A stretch of 64,000 nt of DNA from Megachile rotundata. Lineage: Eukaryota > Arthropoda > Insecta > Hymenoptera > Megachilidae. A program made the position numbers and the translations under genes. Where the stretch lies: positions 1,791,501-1,855,500 of the forward strand of contig NC_134989.1 in NCBI RefSeq assembly GCF_050947335.1, written 5' to 3'. Shown in pieces: positions 41,710 through 52,237 of the stretch. Position 1 is the stretch's first letter, and each line of letters starts with the position of its first letter. A model generated the notes under the pieces. The model worked only from the letters and a program-made list of their open reading frames with translations, searched no databases and was not told the origin of the DNA.

Positions 41710-43044
41710 CTAAATTTTTTTTTCACCTCCATTTTTTGTATACAAGACATATGCGTTCCAAATGCTAATGTCTAACAAATGGAAGAATATTTTTTTATAA
41801 TATTTTTTCCCCCTTTTTCTGGTAATGGGATAGTCATGTAAATGCTGATCTAGACGATCAACACCTCCCATCATTTCGTTATAATCTATCACCACTTTCG
41901 GTTTAGATATAACATTACCGTCTTTATCCGTTTTGTTTTTAGTTGCCTTTTCGATATTATGTACCGTAGATAGCAAACAAATATCTCTTTTATCTTGCCA
42001 CTTCATTATCATCACTTTTCCACGTCGAGCAGCTACTGTTTCACACTTTTTCAATTTTTTGTTTTGAATAAATTTTGGTACATCTTTTCTATTCTTCCTT
42101 ACAGTCCCATATGTGTCCGTTTTATGACTTACTAAAAAATTTGCTAGTTGTGGTGATGTGTAATAATTGTCAGTGGTGAGACAGTAGCCTTGGTCTAAAA
42201 GTGGATCTAGCAACGACGCAACAATTTGGGAAGTAACTGGCAGATCTTTATATTTGTCAGTTATTACTGTGCCTTTTCCTGTGTATATAATAAATGAAAA
42301 CAGATAACCACTTTGAGATTCGCACAACAAAAATAATTTTATTCCAAATCTCGATCTTTTTAGTGGTATATACTGGATCCAACCTAATCGACCTTTATAA
42401 AGCATTAGACTTTCATCAATCGTTATGTCTCGTTCTGGTATATATAAACTAGAACATTTATTATTTATTATTTCATAAATAGGCCAAATTTTGTAAAGTT
42501 TTGGGTTGGGATGAGTATTTCGGTCAAATGTTCCATTATTACAAAAATGTAAATTTCTTTTTATACTTTGATATCTTCGTAGGTTCATCAATTTTGGAAA
42601 AACAGGAGTACACCATATTTCGTTAGTCGACCAATACATTCTTTCTTCTGGTTTTTTTATAAGGCCCTGAAGTATATTTATAGCAAGAAATATCATCATT
42701 TCATTTTTGTCAACGTGTTTCCATTGACTGTCAGATCTGCTCGGTTGTTGTTCCGAATATCTGTTTGTTTCTAAAACTAATATATCCAACACCGAATCAT
42801 CTAAAAATAATTTGAAATATGTTAGTATATCAAAATTGTCCTCCAAAAGGAAAGTTGAACCAGGGGCGGCAACAAATGGAAACCTTTGAGGAGATGGATT
42901 TGGTTGGACATTGCTTATATCCTTCCAATCAACGGCTATATCTTCTTCTGAACTATCTTCAGAATCACTACTATAATTATCACTTTCTTCTGATCCGCTT
43001 TCCGACAAATTTGCGTATTCATATTCTGATTCTGAATCGCTCAT
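41710..43044 (-). CDS. piggyBac 1 transposase (main frame)
   Basis: This is a DDE/D transposase that excises and inserts at TTAA. I place the start at 43,044 (MSDSESEYEY), because the longer frame from 43,107 adds a hydrophobic run unlike the family. An acidic N-terminus is followed by the PGBD core, with D in DITIDESL, LTTDNYYTS and DYNEMMGGVD, matching the three catalytic blocks. The frame ends after GGEKK, where a T9 run (A9 on the coding strand) shows a probable one-base slip that removes the Cys-rich end domain. It has 444 residues; intact relatives are about 100 longer. The catalytic region has no stops. Confidence 0.9.
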   Translation of the reverse strand: MSDSESEYEYANLSESGSEESDNYSSDSEDSSEEDIAVDWKDISNVQPNPSPQRFPFVAAPGSTFLLEDNFDILTYFKLFLDDSVLDILVLETNRYSEQQPSRSDSQWKHVDKNEMMIFLAINILQGLIKKPEERMYWSTNEIWCTPVFPKLMNLRRYQSIKRNLHFCNNGTFDRNTHPNPKLYKIWPIYEIINNKCSSLYIPERDITIDESLMLYKGRLGWIQYIPLKRSRFGIKLFLLCESQSGYLFSFIIYTGKGTVITDKYKDLPVTSQIVASLLDPLLDQGYCLTTDNYYTSPQLANFLVSHKTDTYGTVRKNRKDVPKFIQNKKLKKCETVAARRGKVMIMKWQDKRDICLLSTVHNIEKATKNKTDKDGNVISKPKVVIDYNEMMGGVDRLDQHLHDYPITRKRGKKYYKKIFFHLLDISIWNAYVLYTKNGGEKKI

Positions 43045-43399
43045 TTTCAATATATATTTTACTAAAATATAACATAAAATAAAATATAATAATAACAACA
43101 ACAACAATAATAATATTCTGAAAATTAGAAATCATACCAATTGTGTAAATATCCAATATACTCAATTTTATCTTCTGTAATCACAAAATAACTCACTGTC
43201 TATAAATATACACTTATCTTTGCAAGTTTAGAACACTTAGATAAATACTGAACTAAACTGTAAAAGAAGAGAAACAAGTGTTTGATATTTCACGACTAAA
43301 TCGTACTGCAGTCAATCGTCACGAGTGCAGAAATGCAAGAATGTAGTCTTGTGTATCAAACTATTTATATAAAACAAAAGAAAGCACCTACGGCGAACA

Positions 43400-43770
43400 A
43401 AGATAAGTGTATCTTTATAGACAGTCAGTCATTTTGTGATTACAGAAGATAAAATTGGGTAAAATGGATATTTATACAATTGGTATGATTTCTAATTTTC
43501 AGAATATTATTATTATTATTCTTGTTGTTGTTGTTGTTGTTGTTATTATGTTTTATTTTACATTATATTTTAGTAAAATATACATTGAAAAATGAGCGAA
43601 TCAGAATCTGAATATGAATACGCTGTCGAAAAGCAACTCAGAAGAAAGTGATAAGTATAGTAGTGATTCTGAAGATAGTTCAGAAGAAGATATAGCCGTT
43701 GATTGGAAGTAGATAAGCAATATCCAACCAAATTTGATGGAGAATTTTGATATACTGCGCTTTTATTCCA
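43400..43770 (+). pseudogene. inverted duplicate of piggyBac 1 5' region and N-terminus
   Basis: The plus strand repeats the region upstream of the transposase (TATAGACAGTCAGTCATTTT, ACAGAAGATAAAATTG), then an MSESESEYEY start, and diverges after about 40 codons at a stop. It mirrors 42,900-43,210 around a centre near 43,330-43,390. It may derive from a second, mostly deleted copy inserted head to head. Confidence 0.7.
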
Positions 43771-44145
43771 TGGAAAAAGGCTATATTTTACTCTTGAATA
43801 AATAAGTGTTATAGCTTACAATCCCATGTAAATGATAAATATCAATAAAACGATTTTTTTTCTTTGCTTTCACATTGTTATTTTCAATTCTCGATTATAT
43901 TCGAGTGTGAAAAATTATAGCAGCATAAAATACAACGCCGCTCGAATTATCTTGAGTGTGCACAGTTTGGCCTGTTTAGCGCGCTGGAATTAACTCGAGC
44001 GTACAAGTTAAGGGGTTAATTTCTTCGTACCTGACAATTTTAGCGTCATTTGCCGGGTATGAGTATCAACTGCAAAGCTTCACGAACTTCCACGATATCG
44101 CAGTTCTCATCGGGACACCTTAGTCACATTCTGCTGTTGTGAAAA

Positions 44146-44735
44146 ATGACAGAAAGATCGGAGCAACGAATTTGCATCAAATTTTGCTTAAAACTCGAAA
44201 AGAGCTGTGCGGAGACCATCGAAATGATGAAGAAGGCATTTGGGGACGAGTGTATGAGCAACACACAAATCAAAGAGTGGTATAAGCGGTTCAAAGATGG
44301 CCACACATCTGTTGATAGTAATCCACGCTCTGGGCAGCTTTTCACAACAACACCTAATAATGTCGAACGTGTGCGACTTACGACCAACGAAGATCGTCGA
44401 TTGATTGTCTGAGAACTAGAATGTGATCTTGGAATACTGAAAACTAGTTATGGTCTCAGTTTCGGTCAAGCGGTGATTGACTTCTTCATCACGATAACGC
44501 TCCAGCGGATGCATCGTATCTTGTGCAGCAATATTTCACGAAGCACAAAGTCATACAGCTCCGTCAATCTCCGTACAGTCCTGATGTAGCTCCCTGCGAT
44601 TTTTGGTTGCTTTCAAGATTGAAAATGCCACTCAAAGGACACCGATTCGACGATAAAGAAACGATCGAAGCTAATACGACGAACGCTCTAAAGGCTATTT
44701 CGAAAAACGACTTCCAGGACTGTTTCCATAAGTGA
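44146..44735 (+). pseudogene. mariner transposase, internally deleted
   Basis: Frame 44,146-44,412 encodes the N-terminal helix-turn-helix DNA-binding region (ICIKFCLKLEKS, then WYKRFKDGHTSVDSNPRSG). Sequence from about 44,470 to 44,735 encodes the end of the catalytic domain, with LLHHDNAPA and YSPDVAPCDF. The aspartates at 44,493 and 44,598 are separated by 34 residues, the DD34D signature of mariner. The first catalytic aspartate and the middle of the protein are missing between about 44,412 and 44,470. The copy cannot make an active enzyme. Confidence 0.85.
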
Positions 44736-45828
44736 AAAGGTCGTTGGCAGCATATTATACAATCAAATGAAGACTACTTCGAAGGATGCCACCAGCCCGA
44801 AGACTTAGGATAACACCAGCAGGGAAATATGAAGGAAGGTCGGATACTTTTGGGACAGACCTCGTATGTGTCCCACGTAAATGCGTGGCTATGGCCGAGA
44901 AACTTAACTATGCGTTCCGCGAAAACAACTGATAGAGCCGAGAAACGCGTACATGTGTGCATGCACGTAAATCTGTGCATGTACATATAATATGTCCAGA
45001 ATTTGACTTGGAATGCTATGAACGAAAACCGCGTTTAAGCAGAAATATACGCTGGCAATTTTTAATGACTATCGCGGCAGGAACTCGGCCACACGGTACG
45101 GTTCACTTCGAACCGTCCCGTTCGCAAAGGGCTAGATAGACCATAGTTACATTCTATACGCACTAACACCTACTTCGCGGCGTGCAGTCAAGTTATATGT
45201 GTAGAAAAAAAAATAGCTACACAAGCTTTGCCTATGTTCGGCTGTTCAAAGGTTGACATGTTCAAGAAAATCTTTTAATTTTGCGCCGCCTCCGAAAAGG
45301 TTGAAATGTATTTAACCAGTTAAGTGTGTTTGACGACTATATCCGTCATGGAAGAATGGCAGAATTTTGTGTTATGACGGCTATATCCGTCATGCGTAAA
45401 GTTTTGTTACAATTTGATATTTAAATTGTAATTCTGGCGAAAACTAAATTATATTCGTAAATTTTTATACGTTTAGAATGTTCAGGGGTCAGGACGAAAT
45501 GAAATAAACAAATGAAAATTATAGATAATTTGAGTTGGATTTCTAACTTCCTGAGAGCTAACTCGTAAGTACTGCAGTAACACTGGATCTTTGATTATCC
45601 CGATTTTCATCTTGACGTGTCATAACCAAAAAAACAAAGTATATTAGATTCTCCATCTGCGATGATGTCCGCGCTGTCTAACCTCTTTTTTTTACCGGTT
45701 AGTTTTCGGAGAATTGGATGTTCGCGTTGCATGGCGGCACACCTGAAGTGCAGGCCGCGATTAGAAGCCCCCACTTGGGTTTACAAGCAGCCGCGATATC
45801 CGTTCATTGGCTCCTACGCATGCCACCG

Positions 45829-45850
45829 CCCCCCCCCCCCCCCCCCCCCC
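45829..45850. repeat. poly-C run (22 C)
   Basis: A homopolymer in the 5' part of piggyBac 2. Length is uncertain in any assembly. Confidence 0.9.
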
Positions 45851-46098
45851 GCCGCTAATATAGATAACAGGAATGTAAACCTGTTCCCATTTGCTTTCTT
45901 GTCTTTTGTATTGTATTGTTGTTTGCGGCGTTGACTACTTGCTCATTTGCCGTCTTGTCTTTTGTCATTTGATTTTTGATATCTCGAAGCGACGTAAAGT
46001 GCAATGTAAGTATTTCAAGTGCCTAATTATCATAAAGTTATCCAGAAAAGTTTCGTAAACTACTATTTTTTTTATTCTTAGCATATTTTATCCCCAAA

Positions 46099-47793
46099 AT
46101 GGGTGATTCCTCCAGTGACGATGACATTATTAGACCTGTACTAAAGCGACAACGGTTGCATATATTTTTGTCTTCTGAAGATGTTAGCGATGAAAGCACC
46201 GAGTCTGATAGTGAAACTGACCGCAATGAATCCGATGACACCTATTCGGAAGACAATAAAAGCGACAAAGAAAATGAAGATCCAAATGTGTGGAAAAGTA
46301 CAGGCGGCAACAGAGAACCATTTGAATTTCTTGCTAATCATGGTCAAAATGAAATTGTACCAAGAAGATTGCGATTCAAGTGTTCATGTTATATAGAACA
46401 ATATTTAGACGATAATCTTATCAACCTTATAGTGAAAGAAACAAATTTATATGCGGATCAATTTTTGCAAAGTCACCCGAACCTAAAGCCGCGATCAAGA
46501 ATGAGAAAATGGTATCCAACAACTAATAATTAAATTAGATGTTTTATCGCGATGTTGGTTTTGCAAGGTATTGTAAAGAAGCCAGCACTCCAGATGTACT
46601 TTTCGAAAAGGGAAACCATTAGTACACCGTTCTTTGCCAAAATTTTCTCTGTGGACCGATTTTTGCTATTATGCAAATTTCTACATTTTGAAAATAACGA
46701 ACACCACAATAATATGCAATCGAAAAAGCTTTGGAAAATTAAAAATGTTTTGGAATATGTAGTAGATAAATGTAAATCTTTGTATACTCCAAAAATGGAT
46801 ATCTGCATTGATGAATTGTTGCTAATGTGGAAGGGGCGGTTATCATGGAAGCAATATATACCTTCAAAAAGAAGTCGGTTTGGCATATAATTTTTCGTGC
46901 TATACGAGAGTGAATTAAGTTATATCTGGAATTTTTATATATATACAGGAAAAGAAACCGATTATGGTCCACGGTATTCAGAATTTAACATTTCAGCTCG
47001 TATTGTCCTTCATTTATGCGATGAACTTTTAGAACGTGGATTTAGACTTTATTTAGATAATTGGTACACTAGTATTCCACTCATAGAGACACTGTGTGCA
47101 CATAAAACGGACGTTGTTGGCACAATTCGAAAAAACAAAATTCTCATTTGTAAAGAAGTTAGAGAAACGCATATCAAAAAAGGCGAATATATTGCAAAAT
47201 ATAAAAACAAGATTATGTTATTGAAATGGCAAGATAATAGGGAAATTTATCTTGTAAGTAGCGTCCATAATGATAACATCGTAGAGATAGAAAAAAGAAA
47301 CGTGATCAAAAAAGTACCCGAAGTAGTTGTCGATTACAATAATAAAATGGGTGGAGTGGATGTAAGTGATGGCATAATTATTGCATACTCAACAGCAAGA
47401 AAAAGGTTAAAGAAATATTATAAAAAAATATTTCTCCACCTTTTAGATGTTATGTATTTAAATTCATATTTAATTTATAAAAAAAATGGTGGAAAATTAA
47501 ACAGAGTAAACTTTTTATTAGAATATATTGAGGATACAGTTGCATCGTATCCCATCGAATCACAAAAATCATCAGAACCTCGCCCAATGACATCCAATGT
47601 TTCACCTTTGATCGACAAACATTTCACGGATTACATACCAGACACTTCAACAACAAAAAATCCACCCTGAAGATGTTCTATTTGTTATAAAAACAAAATT
47701 AGAAAAGACTCTCGGTATTGGTGTCCGACATGCAAAGTGCCACTGAGCATCGTTCGCTGTTTCAGAACATATCACACGAAAGCAACATTATAA
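46099..47793 (+). pseudogene. piggyBac 2 transposase, one frame with three nonsense codons
   Basis: From MGDSSSDDD to the terminal Cys-rich domain the whole protein lies in a single reading frame. It is interrupted only by TAA (46,531-46,533), TAA (46,888-46,890) and TGA (47,668-47,670). The acidic N-terminus, the catalytic blocks DICIDELL, LYLDNWYTS and DYNNKMGGVD, and the end domain (RCSICYKNK ... CPTCKVPL ... CFRTYHT) are all present. With the stops it yields pieces of 144, 118 and 259 codons. No indel is evident over 1.7 kb. It is unrelated in detail to piggyBac 1, so a separate family. Confidence 0.88.
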
Positions 47794-47850
47794 ATTTTTA
47801 ATTTCTACAAATATTTGATTTTCTTTAAGTTTGTGACGTATACGTCACGA

Positions 47851-48251
47851 TCCGGCAACCGCGCTCCGTCAGCCGCGCTCCGTCAGCCACGGGTCGTCGA
47901 CCGCGCACCGCGAGGTGGGGACCCCCCACCGAGACCCGATACACTTAATCACCGATCGATCGCGTGATCGATGAGTTGGCTTGGGGCGTCAGCCCCGACA
48001 GGACCTCTTCGGAGGTCCGCTCCAGGCAAATTCGGCTTCCCCAGTCTGCGGACAAGGCTCGGACTGGGAAAGCTGGAGGTCGGCACTGGTGCGAAGGCAA
48101 GGCCACGCACCGGGGCTGGCCACGCCAACCCTCGGCGCCTCCACCAGCCATGGAGCAGCGGCAAGTCCCAGCTCAATAGGAGTGGAGGACGCGAGACAAC
48201 GGTCTACCGACTTCTCTGCCGTTTGCGGCCAGGCCCGGGGTACCACCCACC
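47851..48251. other. GC-rich unassigned block
   Basis: Contains a CGCGCTCCGTCAGC repeat, a GACCTCTTCGGAGGTC hairpin and a GGGGCGTCAGCCCC hairpin. The overlapping short frames on both strands reflect composition. It might be the untranslated end of a GC-rich non-LTR element, by resemblance in composition to 61.7-62.2 kb, but there is no direct match. Confidence 0.3.
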
Positions 48252-48727
48252 TAGGAAAAACCGGCGAACATGCATAGAAAAAATAATCCTTTGCAACTAA
48301 AAAGTTGTCCAGAACCACGCCCCTAATAACATATTAAAAGGACATTAAAATCGTTCGAAGTTGATTTCAAAAGTTAATAACAATTATTTTCGCTAATATC
48401 TCGAAAACTAAACATTTCCGCGAAATTTGTATATGAACAAAATTGTTCAGAATCATGTCCGTGATAAGATATTAAAAGCGCACTAAAATCAAGAAAAGTT
48501 TATTTCAAAAGTTGCCGGTTTTTTTGCAATAACAATACCTTGCAATTAAAAAATGAAAAATTTTTTGATAATGGTACCAATGGGGTGTCAGAACCTACCA
48601 GATGCAAAAGGTTTCGTTCCGATTGGTCCATCCAGCTAGGCGTAATCGGCGGGCACGCATAGAAAAAAAAAAAAAAATATTGATCGAATTGAGTAACCTC
48701 CTCCTTTTTCGAAGTCGGTTAAAAATG
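48252..48727 (-). repeat. R136, copy C (uninterrupted)
   Basis: The minus strand runs AACCGACTTCGAAAAAGG, GTTACTCAATTCGATC, a T-run, CTATGCGTGCCCGCCGATTA, the GTTCTGACACCCCATTGG block and about 1.5 of the 136-bp units. It provides the unoccupied version of the P4 target in copy A. Confidence 0.75.
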
Positions 48728-48850
48728 TCCTTTCCGATATAAGCAAAAATGTTATCCCCACCACTGGGGGGAAGACCCCTCGAGGCGCCCGAGGTTCGCT
48801 CGCCGGGAAATGTAACGTGACCCGGGTATTAATGTATCCGTGAGACAATA

Positions 48851-49390
48851 CCAATGCAAATATAAAACTTTTTTATTTTTGACTTTTTCGTTATCAAACT
48901 TTTACCAATTAATTCTTGACATTTTTCCGATTAAAATGAGACCAAACACGGTATAATTTGGACTATATTTACTAGTTTAATTGACGATAAAAGTTTCTAA
49001 CGCAGAGGAGGATAGCGAGTCAGAAAGAAAGAGACGCTACGATCGTGGCAGTCGGCAAAGATCAAAAGTCTGTTCGATTGTTTGCAATACTTGAGCATTG
49101 CTAATTTTTTTATTTTTCATCCATTTTTTTATACAACTTTCTTCATCATATTCGTGACATTTTCCTGACTAAAATGAGACCAAACACGACGTAATTTGAG
49201 TTATATTTACTTGCAATATCTTATTAGAGTAAAATCATCGATGTACGCGTAACACTTGAAATTACAAGTAAATATGTCCCAAAGTATACCGTGTTTGATC
49301 TCATTTTAACGAGAAAAATGTTACAAATATGATGGAAAAAATTTCAACAACAAAAAATCGGAAATAAAAAAGTTTTATTCTTGCATTAGG
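48851..49390. mobile_element. TIR MITE-like element
   Basis: Inverted ends CCAATGCAAATATAAAACTT and CCTAATGCAAGAATAAAACT (read inward) are followed by inverted copies of AAAATGAGACCAAACACG. A third copy of that block lies in the middle (about 49,170). No protein is encoded. The same block is found in P3 arms (21,570 and 22,110) and, diverged, near 9,290. Confidence 0.6.
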
Positions 49391-49811
49391 AGTGTCCTTC
49401 TAGTAGGTCGCTGTTTGTTTATGTTCGGTCTCATTCGCTCGAAATGTAGCACCTTTACGATATATGCAAACGGCGAGCGTGTTATTTTTCTCTTCTGTCC
49501 TTTTCTACGTTCGGCAAGACATCAATCAATGTAGGACCTGTACGATATACGCAAATTCTCAGACCCGAAAGATTTGCTTATACAGTATTGCCTCGAAACA
49601 AGCAACACGCTTGGGATCGGCCAGATGCTTATTTCGAGGGTGGTATGCTATTCGGCTTGCCTTTGTTCCCGAGCGCGCCGACGGTAGCGGTAAACTAGAA
49701 AGTGATCGGTCGAGCAGCAATGTTATTCTTTAGGCAAGGACAGAACATAGCATGCTTTCCCTTTTTAATAGTAGTAAAATTTCGTGAATAGGAACATGTA
49801 CATAATACATA
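49391..49811. other. spacer with a lone Tigger-type end
   Basis: At 49,583 the sequence CAGTATTGCCTCGAAACAAG, preceded by TA, matches the terminus of the Tigger element that starts at 49,812. It is probably a related truncated or miniature copy. Nothing else is recognised. Confidence 0.55.
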
Positions 49812-51019
49812 CATATTGCCTCGAAACAAGCAACAGTTTCGAACCTCGAAATTAGCAACTGGCCGGTCCCGAGCGAGTTGCTTGTTACGAATCAATGTAG
49901 AATCAAATAAATGGATCACGCTCCAATTCCTAACTAGTCACGCTTCGCCTTATTTTTTTATAATTATGTGAATATCAGCATACAGCTACATATGTATGTG
50001 TTGTGTTATTATTGTGTTAGTTATTTTTAATAACTAATACATCAATACTAGTTTTACTGAAATAACAAAGATATTTGAGTTACATATGTAATCGACGGAA
50101 TATTTTTATTATTCTTTTGATTTTTTTTATCTCGCGCGTTAATGTTTCGCCACAGTAATTTTTCCCCATCTTCCTCGAAAAATCGGCATAGTTGCTAGGA
50201 TACATAGAAAGGAGGCATGGAATATAAAATAATAAATAAAATGGAATATGAAATTCTTAGAGCATTCACTTCATCACTTCGTTTTCTCGAAAGCACGTCG
50301 TCTTGTTGAGAGCAATCGACTACGCAGTTATAACTGTTATAAGTATTTGTTTAGCAGCATAAATTCAAGTTTCTTTTTTAACAAATATCTTTGGAAATAA
50401 AACATTAGATTTACGATGGGGTTCGTCACGGTCACGAAGGGAGCTAGCAATTTGTACACAGGAATAACATGTGGCCTGCTCGTTGCTAGCGCGTTTATGG
50501 CACGCAAATACTAGGGCTGTTTTTGAGAGTCTTTTTATATTTTTAAATTTACGATTTGTATGTCCAAGTTTTTTTGACGGTCTCAACAGTTAATTGCCAA
50601 TGCCATAAATGTGAATTTCCGGAGGGTCATAGGACAGGACCTAGGAGACATTAGCCAGGTCACCCTTGTTGACAACCCAAGGAGTCCTGCCTGGGGCCCA
50701 CTGTCTCCTTTACTACCTCCACGCGACACACCTAACTCCGCGTGGACAGTGCTAAGGACATACGGGGTTGGATATTGTCGTTTAAAAACGTCTCGATTGG
50801 CAAAACAAGACACCAATCAGGACAACCACCCCGTTTTCCGAGCTTTCCTCCTCAGGAACTAGTTCTGAAGGAAACAGTCTTAAACCATCTTACGAACAGC
50901 CTTAAACAGCCTACAATCACTCCTCCGCGATCTATAATCCAGTGTGTTACAACAGTCGAACTTAGAACCTTTTTTTTGTCCTTCGTGATAATAATAGTAT
51001 TTTAAGTATTGTTGTAATT

Positions 51020-52237
51020 ATGGCAGAAAAGCAAAATAAGAAAAGAGTTTTTCTGCCTGTGAGCAAAAAAATTAAAATTGTGGAAGAGTTAGAGCAAGGA
51101 GTGTCGATGCAAACATTGTGCAATAAATATGCAGTTTCGCGAGACGTTATCTATCGGATTCGTCGAGAATGTGGACAGCTGAAACATTTCGCAATTCGGA
51201 GAGGGCATCATAAAAATCGCAGGACGTCTTCAAACGAAGACTTAGAAAACAGATTATATACGTGGTTTCTGGAACAACGTGCAATGGGAAATCCGCTAAC
51301 GGATTTGCTGTTACAAGAAAAGGCGAACGAATTGTTCCAGGAGCACGGATCCACGTCCGTTGCCGGAAGCAGGGGCTGGTTGCATAACTTCAAGAATCGG
51401 TATGAAATTAGACTGGTATGGGCACATGACGAGCAAGCAAGTGCCGATAGTGAAAGTGCACAACAATTTACAGAAAACTTTGCGAAGCAAGTGAAGGAAG
51501 ATAATATTGACTTGTGCACGATATATAACATGGACGAAACGGGGCTGCTATGGAAGGCAGTTCCATCAAAGAGTTTGGTGTGTTCTGAGGAAGGAAAATT
51601 GGCAGGAAAAAAGCTGAAGAAAGATAGAGTGTCCATTGGATTGTGCGCCAATGCGAACGGAACACATAAACTGCCTCCTATATTTATTCATAAATATAAA
51701 AGTCCGCGAGCATTAAAAAATGCAAATGAACTACCAGTCTTATATACAGCACAAAAACAGGCGTGGATGAATGCTGAAATTTTTAAGAACTAGTATCACA
51801 ACCACTTTAAGCCCAGTGTCAGGCAATATCAGTTGGAAAATGGAGTAGTAGGAAAAGTGATATTACTCGTTGACAATTGCTCCAGTCACAAAGACAGGGA
51901 ACCAGAGGAATTGTTCGAAGTTTTGTACCTACCTCCAAATACTACATCTCTCATTCAGCCAATGGACCAGGGTGTTATTGCAAAGTTCAAGACATTGTAC
52001 CGACACCAAATTCTACGTCGTATTTTGCAATACGAAAAGAGAATGGAAGAATTTTACAAATCATTTAATATAAAAGACTGTATAGATCTAGTCAACAAAT
52101 CCTGGATGGATATTACCGCAACAAATATATACAATAGCTGGAGCAAAATTCTACCAAGAGATAACAAGGACGAGGATGAAACAAATCCAGATACTTTAAA
52201 TATTTCTATTCACTCTTCTGTGAGTAAGATGATCTAA
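51020..52237 (+). pseudogene. Tigger/jerky-type transposase with one internal stop
   Basis: One reading frame of 405 codons is interrupted only by TAG at 51,791-51,793, probably a former Trp codon in a xHNHF motif. The N-terminal ~55 residues form a pipsqueak-like helix-turn-helix (GVSMQTLCNKYAVSRDVIY), followed by a CENP-B-like DNA-binding domain (RLYTWFLEQR ... GSRGWLHNFKNRY). The DDE catalytic domain has D in YNMDETGL, D in LLVDNCSSH (51,872) and D in MDQGVI (51,965), with 30 residues between the last two. The frame ends with TAA at 52,235, and plausible coding sequence continues about 30 codons further, so the end may be truncated too. It binds the element's TIRs and moves it into TA sites. 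Confidence 0.88.

Larger units (their letters stand above)
41091..44015 (-). mobile_element. piggyBac element 1 (TTAA target, CCCCTTAAC termini)
   Basis: This 2,925-bp element has terminal inverted repeats CCCCTTAAC and TTAA duplications on both sides (41,087-41,090 and 44,016-44,019). The transposase is on the minus strand. Between about 43,400 and 43,770 the first part of the transposase gene and its upstream region are present again in inverted orientation. Short dyads occur near 43,890, 43,941 and 43,985 at the transposase 5' end. Confidence 0.9.
41062..44857 (+). mobile_element. mariner element, internally deleted, hosting a piggyBac
   Basis: The inverted ends CTGTCCCAAAAGTATCCGAC and its complement are at 41,062 and about 44,857. 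The transposase coding region is on the plus strand at 44,146-44,735. A piggyBac has inserted at a TTAA (41,087-41,090 and 44,016-44,019) only about 25 bp inside the left end, separating that end from the rest. The TA duplication is visible only tentatively on the right. Confidence 0.75.
40634..45315. mobile_element. TIR element enclosing a mariner and a piggyBac
   Basis: A ~44-bp inverted repeat (TTAAATACATTTCAACCTTT, then TCGGAGGCGGCGCAAAATTAAAA) lies at 40,634-40,678 and, inverted, at about 45,272-45,315. A second internal inverted repeat (CTAGCCCTTTGCG) is at about 40,993 and 45,125. The class is unknown. The right end runs into the TTAA where the next piggyBac begins, so the original target duplication cannot be read. 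The minus-strand frame 40,675-40,983 lies inside its left arm. Confidence 0.6.
45316..47850 (+). mobile_element. piggyBac element 2 (left end intact, right end lost)
   Basis: TTAA (45,312-45,315) is followed by CCAGTTAAGTGTGTTTGACG. Two dyads, TGACGACTATATCCGTCA (45,331-45,348) and TGACGGCTATATCCGTCA (45,375-45,392), lie 44 bp apart. The transposase frame is at 46,099-47,793. Past the coding end a 16-bp palindrome GTGACGTATACGTCAC occurs near 47,833, then GC-rich foreign DNA begins without a matching right terminus or TTAA. Confidence 0.8.

Noticed and set aside
47949..48318. Several 70-109-codon frames in the GC-rich block
   Set aside because: Overlapping on both strands, composition-driven, with no conserved motif.
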